A DNA stretch of 37,731 nucleotides from an uncultured bacterium (lineage in GTDB: Bacteria > Actinomycetota > Coriobacteriia > Coriobacteriales > Coriobacteriaceae): NCBI GenBank assembly GCA_958349055.1, contig CATWBO010000025.1:1-37731 (forward strand), written 5' to 3'. Below, piece after piece: positions 25,229 to 33,655 of this stretch (the stretch's first letter is position 1; each line of letters starts with the position of its first letter). The notes beneath the pieces are model-generated. The model was not told where the DNA came from, made no database searches, and saw nothing but the letters and a program-made list of their open reading frames with translations. Made by a program: the position numbers and the translations under genes.

Positions 25229-26572
25229 TTAGTTGGCCATAACGCCTTCGGTCCAGGCCTCGACGTCCTCGATACGCAGGACGTTGGCGACTTCGGCCAC
25301 GCAGTCGACGCTGGCAAGCTCGGCGGCGGCAGCCTGGACGTCCTTCTCGAGCGCGCGGTGCGTCAGGAAGATGACCGAGCAGGCATCGCTGACGCCCGAC
25401 TTGCCGTCCTCGACCTGGTTGATGAGCGAGATCGAGATGTTGTGCTTGGCAAAGATGTCGACCGTCTCGGACAGGGCGCCCACGCGGTCGGCGACCTTCA
25501 GACGCACATAGTACTTGGTCTGGAGCTCGTCCATGGGCTTAAAGGTGAGGTTGTGGCCATAGGGCTCAATCTCGGGCAGCGGAGCCACGCCACGGCTGAT
25601 CTGCTCGGAGAGCGACAGGATATCGCCCACGACGGCGCTCGCGGTGGGGAAGGAGCCTGCGCCCGCGCCGTAGAACATGGTCTCGCCCACGGCGTCGCCT
25701 ACCACGTAGACGGCGTTCATGGCGCCGTTGACCTTGGCAAGCATATGGTCTGCCGGGATGAGCGTGGGATGCACACGAACGTCGACACCGGCGTCGGTGT
25801 TGCGGGCGATGCCCAGCAGCTTGATGGTGTAGCCGAGCTCGCGGGCCTGGGCGATGTCCTCGGCGCCGATGGTACGGATGCCCTGCTGGTACACATCGTC
25901 GGTGGTAACGCGGGTGCCAAAGCCGATGGAGGCGAGGATGGCCGTCTTGCTGGCGGCGTCGAAGCCGTCGACATCGGCGGACGGGTCGGCCTCGGCATAG
26001 CCCTTGGCCTGCGCGTCGGCAAGCACGTCAGCGTAATCGGCGCCCTCGGCGTCCATACGCGACAGGATATAGTTGGTGGTGCCGTTGAGGATGCCGGCGA
26101 TGGTCAGGATCTTGTTACCCACCAGGTCGTGCTCGAGCGTGCTGACGATGGGGATGCCGCCACCGCAGCTGGCCTCGCATTTAATCTGCACGCCGCACTC
26201 ACGCGCCTTCTCGGCGAGTGTCTCGACATGACGGCCCAGCAGGGCCTTGTTGGCAGAGACGACGTGCTTGCCGTTCTCGAAGGCGGTGGTGAAGATCTCG
26301 GTCGCGGGGTGCTCGCCTCCGATGAGCTCGACGACGATATCGACGGCTGGGTCGGTGACGACATCATGCCAGTCACTCGTAAAGGCCTCGCGCTCAATAC
26401 CGGCTGCTTCAGCCTGCTCCCAGGCAAGCGCGCAGGCGCGGGTCAGCTTAAGGTCGATGCCGTAGGCGGCCAGGTACTCATCGTGGTGGCTCTTAATCAG
26501 GCGGGCCACGCCGCCGCCGACGGTTCCCAGACCGATGAGGCCGACGTTCACGGTGCGCAGGGGTTCGCTCAT
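25229..26572 (-). CDS. hom: Homoserine dehydrogenase
   Basis: This 447-residue enzyme reduces aspartate semialdehyde to homoserine with NAD(P)H, the branch step to threonine and methionine. The N-terminal Rossmann motif is GLIGLGTVGGGVA at residues 11-23. VSANKALLGRH near 105 and the catalytic-site stretch GILNGTTNYILSRM with DGFDAASKTAILASIGFG follow. A C-terminal ACT domain (about 355-430, YYVRLKVADRVGALSETVDIF) is the usual site for threonine feedback. AAGGAGC precedes the ATG. It is monocistronic, divergent from the Liv operon, with its own terminator. No thrB or thrC adjoins it. Confidence 0.96.
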   Translation of the reverse strand: MSEPLRTVNVGLIGLGTVGGGVARLIKSHHDEYLAAYGIDLKLTRACALAWEQAEAAGIEREAFTSDWHDVVTDPAVDIVVELIGGEHPATEIFTTAFENGKHVVSANKALLGRHVETLAEKARECGVQIKCEASCGGGIPIVSTLEHDLVGNKILTIAGILNGTTNYILSRMDAEGADYADVLADAQAKGYAEADPSADVDGFDAASKTAILASIGFGTRVTTDDVYQQGIRTIGAEDIAQARELGYTIKLLGIARNTDAGVDVRVHPTLIPADHMLAKVNGAMNAVYVVGDAVGETMFYGAGAGSFPTASAVVGDILSLSEQISRGVAPLPEIEPYGHNLTFKPMDELQTKYYVRLKVADRVGALSETVDIFAKHNISISLINQVEDGKSGVSDACSVIFLTHRALEKDVQAAAAELASVDCVAEVANVLRIEDVEAWTEGVMAN

Positions 26573-26822
26573 AGATAGCTCCTTCGTGCATCTTATGGAT
26601 GGATTAACCGCTTAAAGGTTGAGTGCATTCTAGCGTGAACCGAGGACGCGTGCTCGCCAGGCAACAGGAGCCGCACAAAACGGCACCCCCGAAACGCTGC
26701 GGAAACATTGGAAACATGCTCGCTACAAACGGAACTCCGTAACAAACTGTCAACGTCTGCACCATAAGGTTTGCCCTGTACCGCAAGACGGCCGCACCGC
26801 GGCCAGCGAAAAGGGGGACACC

Positions 26823-27989
26823 ATGTTCAACATCAACAGCACGCTCAGCCGTAGGAACTTTCTCGCAGGCGCCGCGGCGCTCGGCAGCACCGCCGCACTC
26901 GCTGGTTGTTCGTCGGGTAGCTCGGACGGCGGCTCCGCCGATGACGGCAAGACCTTCAAGATTGGTGTCATCGGCCCTCTGACTGGCGCCGCGGCAACCT
27001 ATGGTGTTTCGGCCGAGAAGGGTGCCAAGCTCGCCGCCAAGGATTTCTCGACCAAGGACCTCAAGCTCTCGCTTAAGTCCGAGGATGACGTCGCCGACGG
27101 CGAGAAGGCCATCAACGCCTTCAATACCTTGTGCGACTGGGGCATGCAGGCGCTCGTCGGCCCCGTCACCACCGGTGCTGCCGTCGCCGTCTCGGGCGAG
27201 ATCGCCGACGATATGCTCATGGTCACGCCTTCGGCCTCGTCGCTCGACGTTACCAAGGACAAGACCACGGTTTTCCAGGTTTGCTTCACCGATCCCACCA
27301 TGGGCGCCAGCGCCGCGAAGTTCTTGGCCGAGAAGTATGCAGACGCCAAGATCGCCCTGTTCTACAACTCCGGCGATACGTACAGCTCGGGCGTTGCCGA
27401 TGCCTTTGCCGAGCAGGCCAAGGCATCCAAGCTCGACATCGTCGATACCGAGACCTTTAAGGACGACTCCTCCACGAGCTTTACCAACCAGCTCACCAAG
27501 GCCAAGGAGGCCGGCGCCACGCTTATCTTTGCCCCGATCTACTACACGCCGGCGTCCGTCCTGCTCAAGAACGCCAAGGACATGGGCTACGACATGACCC
27601 TCATGGGTACCGACGGCATGGACGGCCTGCTCTCTGTGGAAGGCTTCGATACCTCTCTTGCCGAGGGCGTACTGCTCATGACCCCGTTTTCGGCTGACGA
27701 TGAGAAGAATGCCGACTTCGTCAAGGCCTATAAGGATGCCTACGACGAGACGCCCAACCAGTTTGCCGCCGACGCTTACGATTGCGTCCACGCAATCGTC
27801 GAGGCTATCGATAGGGCGGGGATTGACATTTCGGCCGACGGTGCCGACATTGCCGGCGACCTTGCCAAGGCCATGCGCAAGATCAAGATCGAGGGCCTGA
27901 CAGGCGAGCTGACGTGGAATGACGAGGGCCAGGTCGAAAAGCCCGCCACAGCCTATGTGATTCAGGACGGCAAGTACATCGCCGCCTAA
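26823..27989 (+). CDS. livK: Branched-chain amino acid ABC transporter binding lipoprotein (first copy)
   Basis: This 388-residue substrate-binding protein captures leucine, isoleucine, valine or a related amino acid outside the membrane. The signal is SRRNFLAGAAALGSTAALAGC, in which twin arginines resemble a Tat motif and ALAGC is a lipobox, giving lipid attachment at C28. The mature domain starts KIGVIGPLTGAAATYG and is a type I periplasmic-binding fold (LivK/LivJ, PF13458-like). GGGGGACACC lies before the ATG. The next gene encodes a close paralog, with near-identical stretches around FTNQLTKAK and IYYTPASVLLKNAKDMGYD. A 271-base gap separates the two copies, so they may be expressed separately. 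Confidence 0.95.
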   Translation: MFNINSTLSRRNFLAGAAALGSTAALAGCSSGSSDGGSADDGKTFKIGVIGPLTGAAATYGVSAEKGAKLAAKDFSTKDLKLSLKSEDDVADGEKAINAFNTLCDWGMQALVGPVTTGAAVAVSGEIADDMLMVTPSASSLDVTKDKTTVFQVCFTDPTMGASAAKFLAEKYADAKIALFYNSGDTYSSGVADAFAEQAKASKLDIVDTETFKDDSSTSFTNQLTKAKEAGATLIFAPIYYTPASVLLKNAKDMGYDMTLMGTDGMDGLLSVEGFDTSLAEGVLLMTPFSADDEKNADFVKAYKDAYDETPNQFAADAYDCVHAIVEAIDRAGIDISADGADIAGDLAKAMRKIKIEGLTGELTWNDEGQVEKPATAYVIQDGKYIAA

Positions 27990-28081
27990 GTGCGCATAAA
28001 GCGCGACCGGTGAGGCCGTTTTATTCAGGGCAGGGACGCCTGTAACAGAACGGAAACATTACTTTCACACAATAAAGTGGC

Positions 28082-28099
28082 ATTACTGCATAAAGTAAT
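28082..28099. promoter_or_regulatory. AT-rich inverted repeat between the two binding-protein genes
   Basis: ATTACT (28082-28087) and AGTAAT (28094-28099) form an inverted repeat in an unusually AT-rich stretch (about 28050-28190), and a second CATTACTTT lies just upstream. This looks like an operator and promoter region for the second livK copy, but no -35/-10 pair is convincing. A GTCGGGT/ACCCGAC hairpin (28219-28239) lies in the probable leader just before the ribosome binding site. Confidence 0.35.
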
Positions 28100-28260
28100 A
28101 GAAATACGCAGAATTATGGATAAATGAACAAATCCAAAGAAAAGTTGAAATAATCGCCACTTTCCTTAACTAAAGCGTCTAGTATTTTGCGAACGCCGAA
28201 CACGGCGAAGGATGGCCTGTCGGGTAACCGAAACCCGACGAGATTTGAGAGGAGAGCCGC

Positions 28261-29448
28261 ATGTCGAGCCTCACCGGTAAGTCATTGAACCCTGTTATGA
28301 ATCGCAGGAGCGTTATCGCGAGCGCAGCAGGTCTGGGGGCGATGTCCATTCTAGCTGGCTGCTCCTCCAACGGCGGCGACAGCGGTTCCGCGTCGGGCGA
28401 CGCTTCGTTTAAGATCGGTACCATCGGCCCGCTGACCGGCGCCAACGCGTCCTACGGCAAGTCCGTTACACAGGCTGTCGAGCTTGGCTGCAAGGATTTC
28501 TCGACTAAGGAGCTGCCGCTTGTCAGCAAGGCCGAGGACGACCAGGCTGACGGCGAGAAGGCCGTCAACGCCTTCAACACCCTGCTTGACTGGGGCATGC
28601 AGGCCCTCGTCGGTCCGACCACCACGGGTGCGTCGGTCGCCGTTGCCGCAGAGTGCGGTAACGACCCCGAGACGTTCATGATCACCCCGTCCGCGTCTTC
28701 CGAGGACGTTACCAAGGGCAAGGATTGCGTCTTCCAGGTTTGCTTTACCGACCCCAACCAGGGTGTCAACGCTGCCAAGTTCCTGGCAGAGAAATATGCG
28801 GACGAGAAGTTCGTGCTGTTCTATAACTCCGGCGACGCCTATTCTTCGGGCATCGCAGATTCCTTTAAGGCCCAGGCCGCTAAGTCCAAGCTCGAGATTG
28901 TCGACGAGGAGACCTTTAAGGACGACTCCGCCACGAGCTTTACCAACCAGCTGACCAAGGCCAAGCAGGCAGGCGCCACCATGATCTTTGCGCCGATCTA
29001 CTACACGCCGGCGTCCGTCCTGCTCAAGAACGCCAAGGACATGGGCTACGACGTCAAGATGATGGGCTGCGACGGCATGGACGGCATCCTGGGCGTTGAG
29101 GGCTTCGACACCTCTCTTGCCGAGGGTCTGCTGCTCATGACCCCGTTCTCCGCCGACGACGAGAAGAACGCCGACTTCGTCAACGCTTACAAAGATAAGT
29201 ACGGCGATACCCCCGACCAGTTTGCCGCCGACGCCTACGACGGCGTGCATGCGGTGGTCGAGGCTCTCAAGGAGGCCGGCCTGGGTGTCGACGCCGACCC
29301 CACCGAGGTTGCCGAGAAGCTTCCCGAGGCTATGCGCAACATTACTGTTGACGGTCTGACTGGCAAGCTCTCCTGGAACGACAAGGGCCAGGTCCAGAAG
29401 GACCCGACGGCGTACGTCATTACCGACGGCAAGTACGTACAGGCCTAA
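28261..29448 (+). CDS. livK: Branched-chain amino acid ABC transporter binding lipoprotein (second copy)
   Basis: This 395-residue paralog of the preceding protein is also a lipid-anchored type I binding protein. The signal has MNRRSVIASAAGLGAMSILAGC with a lipobox cysteine near residue 34, and it is followed by a Gly/Ser linker. The mature part aligns along its full length with the first copy. Local differences, such as GNDPETFMITPS and the residues around TDGMDG versus CDGMDG, may tune ligand choice. I chose the ATG at 28261 because GAGAGGAGAG is well placed; an internal ATG 12 codons later would shorten the signal. It heads the livHMGF genes, separated by a hairpin. Confidence 0.95.
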   Translation: MSSLTGKSLNPVMNRRSVIASAAGLGAMSILAGCSSNGGDSGSASGDASFKIGTIGPLTGANASYGKSVTQAVELGCKDFSTKELPLVSKAEDDQADGEKAVNAFNTLLDWGMQALVGPTTTGASVAVAAECGNDPETFMITPSASSEDVTKGKDCVFQVCFTDPNQGVNAAKFLAEKYADEKFVLFYNSGDAYSSGIADSFKAQAAKSKLEIVDEETFKDDSATSFTNQLTKAKQAGATMIFAPIYYTPASVLLKNAKDMGYDVKMMGCDGMDGILGVEGFDTSLAEGLLLMTPFSADDEKNADFVNAYKDKYGDTPDQFAADAYDGVHAVVEALKEAGLGVDADPTEVAEKLPEAMRNITVDGLTGKLSWNDKGQVQKDPTAYVITDGKYVQA

Positions 29449-29480
29449 TAGGCCGCCTTACATAGAGCGGTTTTGATCCC

Positions 29481-29510
29481 AAGCAGGGGAGGTTTTGGCC
29501 TTCCCTGCTT
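29481..29510 (+). other. Hairpin between the binding protein and permease genes
   Basis: AAGCAGGGGA (29481-29490) pairs with TTCCCTGCTT (29501-29510), a ten-pair stem including one G-U, without a T-run. In ABC operons such hairpins often protect the upstream binding-protein mRNA or partly attenuate transcription, raising binding protein over permease. That role is inferred here. Confidence 0.5.
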
Positions 29511-29587
29511 GCTTGGTATCTAGGGACGATGTAACGTCCCTGTTTCATACATCAACTGGAAACCTATTCGAAAGGGGGATGTGGAAC

Positions 29588-30469
29588 ATGACGGTCTTTA
29601 TCCAATACCTGGTCAACGGCCTGTCCATGGGCAGCGTCTACGCCATCATCGCGTTGGGCTACACCATGGTCTACGGTATCGCCAAGATGCTCAACTTCGC
29701 TCACGGCGACGTCATCATGGTCGGTGCCTATGTCTCGTTCTGTGCCACGTCGTATCTCGGCCTCCCGGGCTGGGCATCTGTAGTTCTCTCTTGTGTGGTC
29801 TGCACGGTTCTCGGTGTTCTCATCGAGGGTCTGGCCTATAAGCCGCTGCGCCAAGCAGGCCCTCTGGCCGTTCTGATCACGGCCATCGGCGTGTCTTACT
29901 TCCTGCAGAACGCCGCGCAGCTTCTGTGGGGCGCCACGCCCAAGAACTTCACTTCGCTCGTCACCTTCCAGGTGCCGGAGTTCTTGGCCAAGTTCAACGT
30001 AAGCGCCGTCTCGCTCGTCACCATCGTCGCCTGCCTGGTTATCATGGCCGGCCTGATGTTCTTTACAGGTAAGACCAAGATGGGCAAAGCCATGCGCGCC
30101 GTGTCCGAGGACAAAGCCGCCGCTCAGCTCATGGGCATCAACGTCAACCGCACCATCTCGATGACGTTTGCCATCGGCTCCGCCCTTGCCGCCATCGCCG
30201 GCGTGCTGCTGTGCTCCTACTCGCCGGTCCTGCAGCCCACCACGGGCGCCATGCCTGGCATCAAGGCCTTCGACGCTGCCGTTTTCGGCGGCATCGGCTC
30301 CATCCCCGGTGCCTTTGTCGGTGGCATTCTCATCGGCATCATCGAGGCGATGGCGCAGGCTTACATTTCCACGAGCCTTGCCAACTCCATCGTCTTTGGT
30401 GTTTTGATCATCGTCCTGCTCGTCAAGCCTGCCGGCCTCTTGGGCAAGTACGTCCCCGAGAAGGTGTAG
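29588..30469 (+). CDS. livH: Branched-chain amino acid ABC permease LivH
   Basis: This 293-residue inner-membrane protein is one half of the Liv transport channel. About eight hydrophobic helices are present. The family opening LVNGLSMGSVYAIIALGYTM and AKMLNFAHGDVIMVGAYVSF are typical of LivH, as are GKAMRAVSEDKAAAQLMGIN and the PGIKAFDAAVFGGIGSIPGA loop. I chose the ATG at 29588 because the AAAGGGGG site sits about ten bases upstream; an ATG three codons earlier is too close to it. LivM follows after nine bases. Confidence 0.95.
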   Translation: MTVFIQYLVNGLSMGSVYAIIALGYTMVYGIAKMLNFAHGDVIMVGAYVSFCATSYLGLPGWASVVLSCVVCTVLGVLIEGLAYKPLRQAGPLAVLITAIGVSYFLQNAAQLLWGATPKNFTSLVTFQVPEFLAKFNVSAVSLVTIVACLVIMAGLMFFTGKTKMGKAMRAVSEDKAAAQLMGINVNRTISMTFAIGSALAAIAGVLLCSYSPVLQPTTGAMPGIKAFDAAVFGGIGSIPGAFVGGILIGIIEAMAQAYISTSLANSIVFGVLIIVLLVKPAGLLGKYVPEKV

Positions 30470-30478
30470 GTGAGCGTT

Positions 30479-31558
30479 ATGAAGTTTCTTAAAGACAAGC
30501 AGACGCGTCACGACTTTGTCACGTACGCCATGTGCATCGTGGCCTTCGCCATCGTGTTCTTTATGCAGTCCAACCACATGATCCCGCGCATGATCGCCGG
30601 TCAGCTGGTTCCCATCACGGCCTATATCGTCATGGCCATTTCCCTCAACCTCGTCGTCGGCATCGCGGGCGACCTGTCGCTGGGCCATGCGGGCTTTATG
30701 AGCGTCGGTGCCTATACGGGCATCGTCACCGCGGTCGCCCTTGAGAGCGCCGTTCCCTCCGATCCGGTACGCCTTATCATCAGCATCGTGGTCGGCGCCT
30801 TCGCTGCCGCCATCCTGGGCTTCTTGATCGGTATCCCGGTCCTTCGCCTGAGCGGCGATTACCTGGCTATCGTGACGCTGGCCTTTGGCGAGATCATCAA
30901 AGAGATCGTCACTTGCCTTATCGTGGGCGTCGACTCCCGCGGCCTGCATGTGATCTTTAACATCACGGGCAACTCTACGATCGACGACCTGCACCTGCTC
31001 GAGGACGGCACCGCCATCATCAAGGGCGCCCAGGGCGCCTCGGGTGTGTCGACGTACTCGACCTTCCTCGCCGGTGCCATCCTGGTCATGGTTGCGCTCG
31101 TGATTGTACTCAACCTGGTTCGCAGCCGTACCGGTCGTGCCATCATGGCCGTGCGCGACAACAAGATCGCTGCCGAGTCCGTGGGCATCTCCGTCACCCA
31201 GTACCGCATGATCGCCTTCGTGGTTTCCGCTGCCCTCGCCGGTGCTGCCGGGGCCCTGTTCGGCGGTAACTTCTCGCAGCTCTCCGCTACTAAGTTCGAC
31301 TTCAACACGTCCATCCTCATCCTGGTGTTCGTGGTCCTGGGCGGTCTGGGCAATATGCGCGGCTCCGTTATCGCGGCGGCGTTGCTCACGGTGCTTCCCG
31401 AGCTGCTCCGTCAGTTCTCGGACTACCGCATGCTCATCTACGCCATCGTGCTGATCCTGGTCATGATCTTTACCAACAACCCGCAGCTCAAGGCGTTCTT
31501 CGGTCGCGTCAAGGACCGCTTTGCTTCCAAGAAGGAGGTGGCAGCCGATGCCCAGTAA
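30479..31558 (+). CDS. livM: Branched-chain amino acid ABC permease LivM
   Basis: This 359-residue inner-membrane protein is the second half of the channel. It has about ten hydrophobic helices and LivM landmarks: LNLVVGIAGDLSLGHAGFMS near residue 57, LRLSGDYLAIVTLAFGEI near 122, GRAIMAVRDNKIAAESVGI near 220, and FVVLGGLGNMRGSVIAAALL near 285. A GTG at 30470 overlaps livH tightly, but AGGTGAG places the ATG at 30479 better. The end overlaps livG by 11 bases, indicating translational coupling. Confidence 0.95.
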   Translation: MKFLKDKQTRHDFVTYAMCIVAFAIVFFMQSNHMIPRMIAGQLVPITAYIVMAISLNLVVGIAGDLSLGHAGFMSVGAYTGIVTAVALESAVPSDPVRLIISIVVGAFAAAILGFLIGIPVLRLSGDYLAIVTLAFGEIIKEIVTCLIVGVDSRGLHVIFNITGNSTIDDLHLLEDGTAIIKGAQGASGVSTYSTFLAGAILVMVALVIVLNLVRSRTGRAIMAVRDNKIAAESVGISVTQYRMIAFVVSAALAGAAGALFGGNFSQLSATKFDFNTSILILVFVVLGGLGNMRGSVIAAALLTVLPELLRQFSDYRMLIYAIVLILVMIFTNNPQLKAFFGRVKDRFASKKEVAADAQ

Positions 31559-32408
31559 ATTTGAGTTCAACAAGGGCAAGATGGTCCCGTATCCTTCTGG
31601 CGCCATCGTTCCCGATCGCGACCTGGGCGAGCGCCCGGCGCTCGAGTGCATCCACCTGGGCATTGAGTTTGGCGGCCTCAAGGCGGTCGACGACTTTAGC
31701 CTGACCATCGGCAAGACCGAGATCGCCGGTCTGATCGGCCCTAACGGTGCCGGCAAGACCACGGTCTTCAACCTGCTCACCAAGGTGTATCAGCCCACGC
31801 ACGGCACCATCCTGCTCGACGGCGAGGACACATCGGGCAAGTCGGTCTATCAGGTCAACCGTATGGGCATCGCCCGTACCTTCCAGAACATTCGCCTGTT
31901 CAACACCATGACGGTGGAGGACAACGTAAAGGTCGGCCTGCACAACCAGGAGCGCTATTCCGGTTTTGAGGGTGTGCTGCGCCTGCCGACGTACTGGAAG
32001 CACGAGAAGGCCGCCCACGAGCGCGCCATGGAGCTGCTGTCCATCTTTGATATGGAGCACCTGGCAAACGAGCAGGCCGGCTCGCTGCCTTATGGCGCCC
32101 AGCGTCGTCTGGAGATTGTCCGCGCGCTTGCGACCAGCCCCAAGCTGTTGCTGCTCGACGAGCCTGCCGCCGGCATGAACCCGTCCGAGACCGCCGAGCT
32201 CATGGAGAACATCGTTAAGATCCGCGACACCTTTGGCATTGCCATCATGCTTATCGAGCACGACATGTCGCTCGTTATGAACATCTGCGAGGGCATCTGC
32301 GTGCTCAACTTTGGTAAGGTCATCGCCAAGGGCACGGCCGAGGAGATCCAGAACAACGACGCCGTTATCGAGGCATATCTGGGCAAGCAGGATAAGGGGG
32401 AGAACTAA
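31548..32408 (+). CDS. livG: Branched-chain amino acid ABC ATPase LivG
   Basis: This 286-residue cytoplasmic ATPase powers the Liv importer. It shows Walker A GPNGAGKT near residue 65, the LivG-type signature SLPYGAQRRLEIVRALA, Walker B LLLLDEPAAGMN, and an H-loop in LIEHDMSLV. About 25 residues of N-terminal extension precede the ATPase core. AAGGAGGTG inside the end of livM supports the ATG at 31548. The next gene begins immediately after its stop. Confidence 0.96.
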   Translation: MPSKFEFNKGKMVPYPSGAIVPDRDLGERPALECIHLGIEFGGLKAVDDFSLTIGKTEIAGLIGPNGAGKTTVFNLLTKVYQPTHGTILLDGEDTSGKSVYQVNRMGIARTFQNIRLFNTMTVEDNVKVGLHNQERYSGFEGVLRLPTYWKHEKAAHERAMELLSIFDMEHLANEQAGSLPYGAQRRLEIVRALATSPKLLLLDEPAAGMNPSETAELMENIVKIRDTFGIAIMLIEHDMSLVMNICEGICVLNFGKVIAKGTAEEIQNNDAVIEAYLGKQDKGEN

Positions 32409-33122
32409 ATGGCAGAGCCGATGCTTTCCGTCTACAACATCAACGTCTGGTACGGCGCCATCCACGCCATCAAGGACATCTCCTTTAACGTCAACGAGGG
32501 TGAGATCGTGGCCTTGATCGGCGCGAACGGTGCCGGCAAGTCCACAACGCTCAAGACTGTCTCGGGCCTGCTGCGTTCCAAGACCGGCTCCATCAAGTTT
32601 ATGGGCGAGGACATTACCCATACGCCCGCCGATAAGCTGGTTGGTAAGGGCCTGGCCCAGGTGCCCGAGGGCCGTCGCGCCTTTTTGCAGATGACGGTCG
32701 AGGAGAACCTGGAGATGGGCGCCTACACGCAGCCCAAGTCCACGGTGGCTCCGGGCCTCGAGCGCGTCTACGAGCAGTTCCCGCGCCTGAAGGAACGCCG
32801 TCGCCAGGTCGCCGGCACCCTTTCGGGCGGCGAGCAGCAGATGCTCGTTATGGGTCGCGCCCTTATGAGCAACCCCAAGCTGCTCATGCTCGACGAACCC
32901 TCCATGGGTCTGGCGCCGATTCTGATCGAACAGATCTTCCAGATTGTCGAGGACTTGCACAAGGCCGGCACCACGGTGCTCTTGGTCGAGCAAAACGCGC
33001 AGATGGCGCTTTCCATCGCCACGCGCGGCTACGTGCTCGAGACCGGCAAGATCACCATGACCGGCACCGGACAGGAGCTCCTGCACGACGACAACGTCCG
33101 CAAAGCCTATCTGGGCGGTTAG
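32409..33122 (+). CDS. livF: Branched-chain amino acid ABC ATPase LivF
   Basis: This 237-residue ATPase pairs with LivG. It has Walker A GANGAGKS near residue 37, the signature LSGGEQQMLVMGRAL, Walker B LMLDEPSMGL, and VEQNAQMAL, all in the LivF pattern. The ATG follows the livG stop codon with no gap, and AAGGGGGAG at the end of livG serves as ribosome binding site. It is the last gene of the operon; a nine-pair hairpin (33129-33150) and a strong terminator follow. Confidence 0.96.
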   Translation: MAEPMLSVYNINVWYGAIHAIKDISFNVNEGEIVALIGANGAGKSTTLKTVSGLLRSKTGSIKFMGEDITHTPADKLVGKGLAQVPEGRRAFLQMTVEENLEMGAYTQPKSTVAPGLERVYEQFPRLKERRRQVAGTLSGGEQQMLVMGRALMSNPKLLMLDEPSMGLAPILIEQIFQIVEDLHKAGTTVLLVEQNAQMALSIATRGYVLETGKITMTGTGQELLHDDNVRKAYLGG

Positions 33123-33195
33123 GCGGTTCCGCCGTTCTACCGAACGGCGGATCGGCCGACGCTGCGCGGGCACCAGAGCGACAACTAGTCATTCA

Positions 33196-33236
33196 AAGAA
33201 GACGGCATGACCAGAAGGTCTATGCCGTCTTCTTTT
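33196..33236 (+). terminator. Liv operon terminator
   Basis: AAGAAGACGGCAT (33196-33208) pairs perfectly with ATGCCGTCTTCTT (33222-33234) and ends in TTTTC. A GC-rich hairpin at 33129-33150 lies before it, immediately after the livF stop. Confidence 0.9.
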
Positions 33237-33655
33237 CATGCCAATTTGTTCGCCCTGGCGCACGCCCGCTGTCCGTCCTCTTACTGCGACTGTACCATGG
33301 TCCAAGGTGATCGATGGGCGGGCTGCTGTTCCTGGCGCTGTGCGCACGGAATGGGCTACTTGCTAACCTAGTGGCTAACGTCCCTCCTCAGCTTTCGATC
33401 GCGGCTGTCGCGTCGTTGGTGTGCCGCGCGCATCACGGCGCGGCGGGCATCCTCCTTCATGGCGTGCTTCTGAGCGAGGTTCCTGACAATGCAAAACGGG
33501 CATTCGCGGGTCGGATCCTCGTGCCGACGGTCTATCATCGAGACGGGCCGTCGGCGACGAGCCAGTCATCAAAAACTCTCATTATTCGCCCCTTGGACGC
33601 GAGGACTGCGCTGCCTTGTTGCCCCATGCTCTCTTCTCGGAAGGATGGTGACCCG
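33235..33655. other. Low-information stretch at the left edge of the GC-rich cassette
   Basis: This stretch between the Liv terminator and the AraC-family gene holds only one small candidate gene on the minus strand (33368-33538). The plus frame of the AraC gene stays open back to 33314, but that extension shows no domain and no ribosome binding site. No inverted-repeat ends or integrase sequence were seen. Confidence 0.4.
33368..33538 (-). CDS. Possible small protein with a CPFC motif
   Basis: A 56-residue open frame starts at the ATG at 33538 and ends at a TAG. It is highly basic (many Arg, e.g. KEDARRAVMRAAHQRRDSR) and has a single CPFC pair near residue 13, half of a zinc-ribbon-like site. 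No clear ribosome binding site is seen, and the start codon overlaps the stop of a short upstream frame in an ATGA arrangement. It may be the surviving end of a larger decayed gene. I do not recognise it. Confidence 0.3.
   Translation of the reverse strand: MIDRRHEDPTRECPFCIVRNLAQKHAMKEDARRAVMRAAHQRRDSRDRKLRRDVSH

Noticed and set aside
25358..26578. A 406-codon plus-strand frame opposite hom
   Set aside because: It mirrors the homoserine dehydrogenase reading frame and has no ribosome binding site or domain.
29564..31783. A 739-codon minus-strand frame opposite livH and livM
   Set aside because: It is an antisense shadow of clear LivH/LivM genes, with Asp/His/Gly-rich composition and no domain.
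33314..33655. N-terminal extension of the AraC-family gene
   Set aside because: The frame is open but has no domain. A good ribosome binding site sits before 33656, where AraC similarity starts.
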